Of a stretch of 64,000 bases of DNA, positions 63,141 through 64,000 are shown piece after piece. This stretch comes from Saccharopolyspora montiporae (GTDB taxonomy: Bacteria; Actinomycetota; Actinomycetes; Mycobacteriales; Pseudonocardiaceae). Positions within the stretch are counted from its first letter, which is position 1. Every line of letters starts with the position of its first letter. Position numbers and translations under genes: made by a program. The DNA lies in contig NZ_JADEYC010000007.1 of NCBI RefSeq assembly GCF_015209505.1, positions 264,645 through 328,644 of the forward strand, written 5' to 3'. The notes beneath the pieces are model-generated. The model was given only the letters and a program-made list of their open reading frames with translations. It had not been told where the DNA came from and did no database searches.

Positions 63141-63776
63141 GTGAAACTGGCTGTGTTCGGCGCGACCGGTGCTACCGGGCGCCAGGTGCTGCAGCAGGCG
63201 CTCGCGGCGGGGCACGCGGTCACCGCGGTGGCCCGTGACCCGGCCGCCCTCGATGGCACGCACCCGCAGCTGCGGGTGGTGCGCGGGGACGTGGCCGAGC
63301 CCGGGCAGCTGGGCGCGGCGGTCGACGGGGCGGATGCGGTGGTGTCGGCGCTGGGCAGCCGGGACCGCACTCGGCCTGCCGGGGTGTATTCGGCGGGCAC
63401 GGCGGCGGTGCTGGCGGCGATGCGCGAGGCCGGGGTGCGTCGGATCGTGGCGGTCACCGCCGAGCCGCTCATCGCCGAGCAGGACAAGACCGCGCTGGAA
63501 CGCCTGGTGGTGCATCCGTTGCTGCACCGGGTGTTCGGTGCGGTCTACGCGGACATGCGCCGGATGGAGCACGTTCTCGCCGACAGCGATGCGGAGTGGA
63601 CGGTGCTGCGCCCGCCGCGGCTGACCGACCGTGCCGGGACCGGGCGCTACCGCACCGCGATCGACGAGCCGCTGCCCCGGGCGCGCAGCCTGCCGCGCGC
63701 TGATCTGGCCGACGCGCTGCTGCGCGCCGCTGCGGATCCCACGCTGATCCGCAGCCACGTCACCATCGCGAGCTGA
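63141..63776 (+). CDS. NAD(P)-binding protein (NmrA-like/atypical SDR)
   Basis: 211 aa. N-terminal LAVFGATGATGRQVLQQALA is an NADP-binding Rossmann of the atypical SDR type; VARDPAALD, VVRGDVAEPG and VVSALGSRD follow as usual for the NmrA/BVR-like group. GTG start at 63141 with GGGAGG 4 bases upstream. A small oxidoreductase or redox sensor; partner unknown. Lies between MurJ and the partial membrane protein. Confidence 0.82.
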   Translation: MKLAVFGATGATGRQVLQQALAAGHAVTAVARDPAALDGTHPQLRVVRGDVAEPGQLGAAVDGADAVVSALGSRDRTRPAGVYSAGTAAVLAAMREAGVRRIVAVTAEPLIAEQDKTALERLVVHPLLHRVFGAVYADMRRMEHVLADSDAEWTVLRPPRLTDRAGTGRYRTAIDEPLPRARSLPRADLADALLRAAADPTLIRSHVTIAS

Positions 63777-63806
63777 TCGGTGTCCACTGAGGACTGATCA
63801 GCTCGC
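63768..63806. terminator. Hairpin between converging genes
   Basis: Perfect 11-bp arms GCGAGCTGATC (63768-63778) and GATCAGCTCGC (63796-63806), overlapping both converging stop regions, with a GTCC/GGAC pair inside the loop. Probable bidirectional terminator. Confidence 0.5.
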
Positions 63807-64000
63807 CCGGACCTCGGCCAGCAGTTCCGGCATGCGCCGGGCCAGCCGCCGTTCGGCCAGCGCACCCCACCACCAACCGAGCCCGACCCCGATGAGCAGG
63901 CCGACCGGGGTCCCCGCCCAGGTCAGCACGGGCAGCTCGGCGAGCAGGCCCGCGGTCAGCAGCGCGACGACCGGCACCGCGGCGATCACGAGCAGCAGCA
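63798..64000 (-). CDS. Membrane protein, C-terminal part (5' end outside window)
   Basis: The frame is open to the right edge. The visible ~67 residues hold two hydrophobic stretches (VPVVALLTAGLLAELPVLTW and TPVGLLIGVGLGWWWGALA) and a basic end (ERRLARRMPELLAEVRAS). This could be the end of a transporter permease, but too little is visible to name it. An in-frame GTG at 63989 exists, yet the open frame continues past it. Confidence 0.55.
   Translation of the reverse strand, partial: LLLVIAAVPVVALLTAGLLAELPVLTWAGTPVGLLIGVGLGWWWGALAERRLARRMPELLAEVRAS

Overview
This is a very GC-rich actinobacterial chromosome segment. Most starts are ATG or GTG, genes are tightly packed, and many neighbouring genes overlap by 4 bases (ATGA or GTGA). 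Mce loci, a mycobacterial-type CYP51/CYP123 block, a SigK/RskA locus, F420-type luciferase-fold enzymes and exported proteases suggest a Pseudonocardiales-like organism such as Saccharopolyspora. That placement is inferred from gene content and was not computed. No rRNA, tRNA, CRISPR array or insertion sequence was seen.

Layout. (1) 1-1049: tail of one mce operon (MceF-type C-terminus and an Mce-associated protein). (2) 1230-9531, minus strand: a lipid or steroid catabolic set (thiolase-like/enoyl-CoA hydratase fusion, three SDRs, a 3-hydroxyisobutyrate dehydrogenase-like protein, an aldehyde dehydrogenase, a SnoaL-like protein), interrupted at 3.6-4.1 kb by remnants of two decayed genes. (3) 9663-15649: an F420-type LLM oxidoreductase, a [3Fe-4S] ferredoxin, CYP51, CYP123, a carboxymuconolactone decarboxylase-like protein and a CYP142-like P450. 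Much of (2) and (3) resembles the Mycobacterium tuberculosis Rv0763c-Rv0771 neighbourhood. (4) 16210-26396: a complete mce operon (yrbEA, yrbEB, mceA-F, two Mce-associated genes) without its ATPase. (5) 26444-39589: a TetR regulator, an unrecognised 407-aa protein, a FadD ligase, a KstD-like flavoprotein, an exported lipase-like hydrolase, a diaminopentanoate-dehydrogenase-like oxidoreductase, a FabG3-like hydroxysteroid dehydrogenase, a GMC oxidoreductase, an aldehyde dehydrogenase and an enoyl-CoA isomerase-like protein. (6) 39747-46141: two exported proteins (one a chymotrypsin-fold protease), an SDR, a siderophore-interacting protein behind an iron box, an LLM oxidoreductase, a small membrane protein and NAD-dependent formate dehydrogenase. 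(7) 46184-53700: a SigK/RskA lipid-modification locus with two cyclopropane-fatty-acid-synthase-like methyltransferases. (8) 53765-58676: a small exported protein, then amidase, LuxR regulator and copper amine oxidase behind a perfect 36-bp palindrome. (9) 58690-64000: a Baeyer-Villiger-type monooxygenase coupled to a CofH-like protein that lacks the radical-SAM cysteines, a MurJ-family flippase, an NAD(P)-binding protein and a partial membrane protein.

Working model. Regions 2-5 look like one sterol or steroid-like lipid uptake and oxidation island: Mce import, P450 hydroxylation with a dedicated ferredoxin, CoA activation, ring and side-chain oxidation. Two recurring operators support this. 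A GGACA-nn-TGTC-type inverted repeat occurs at six promoters, including that of the local TetR gene. A KstR-like motif (TNNAACNNGTTNNA) lies upstream of the hydroxysteroid dehydrogenase and GMC oxidoreductase genes, with weaker copies before an aldehyde dehydrogenase and the CYP123/CYP51 operon.
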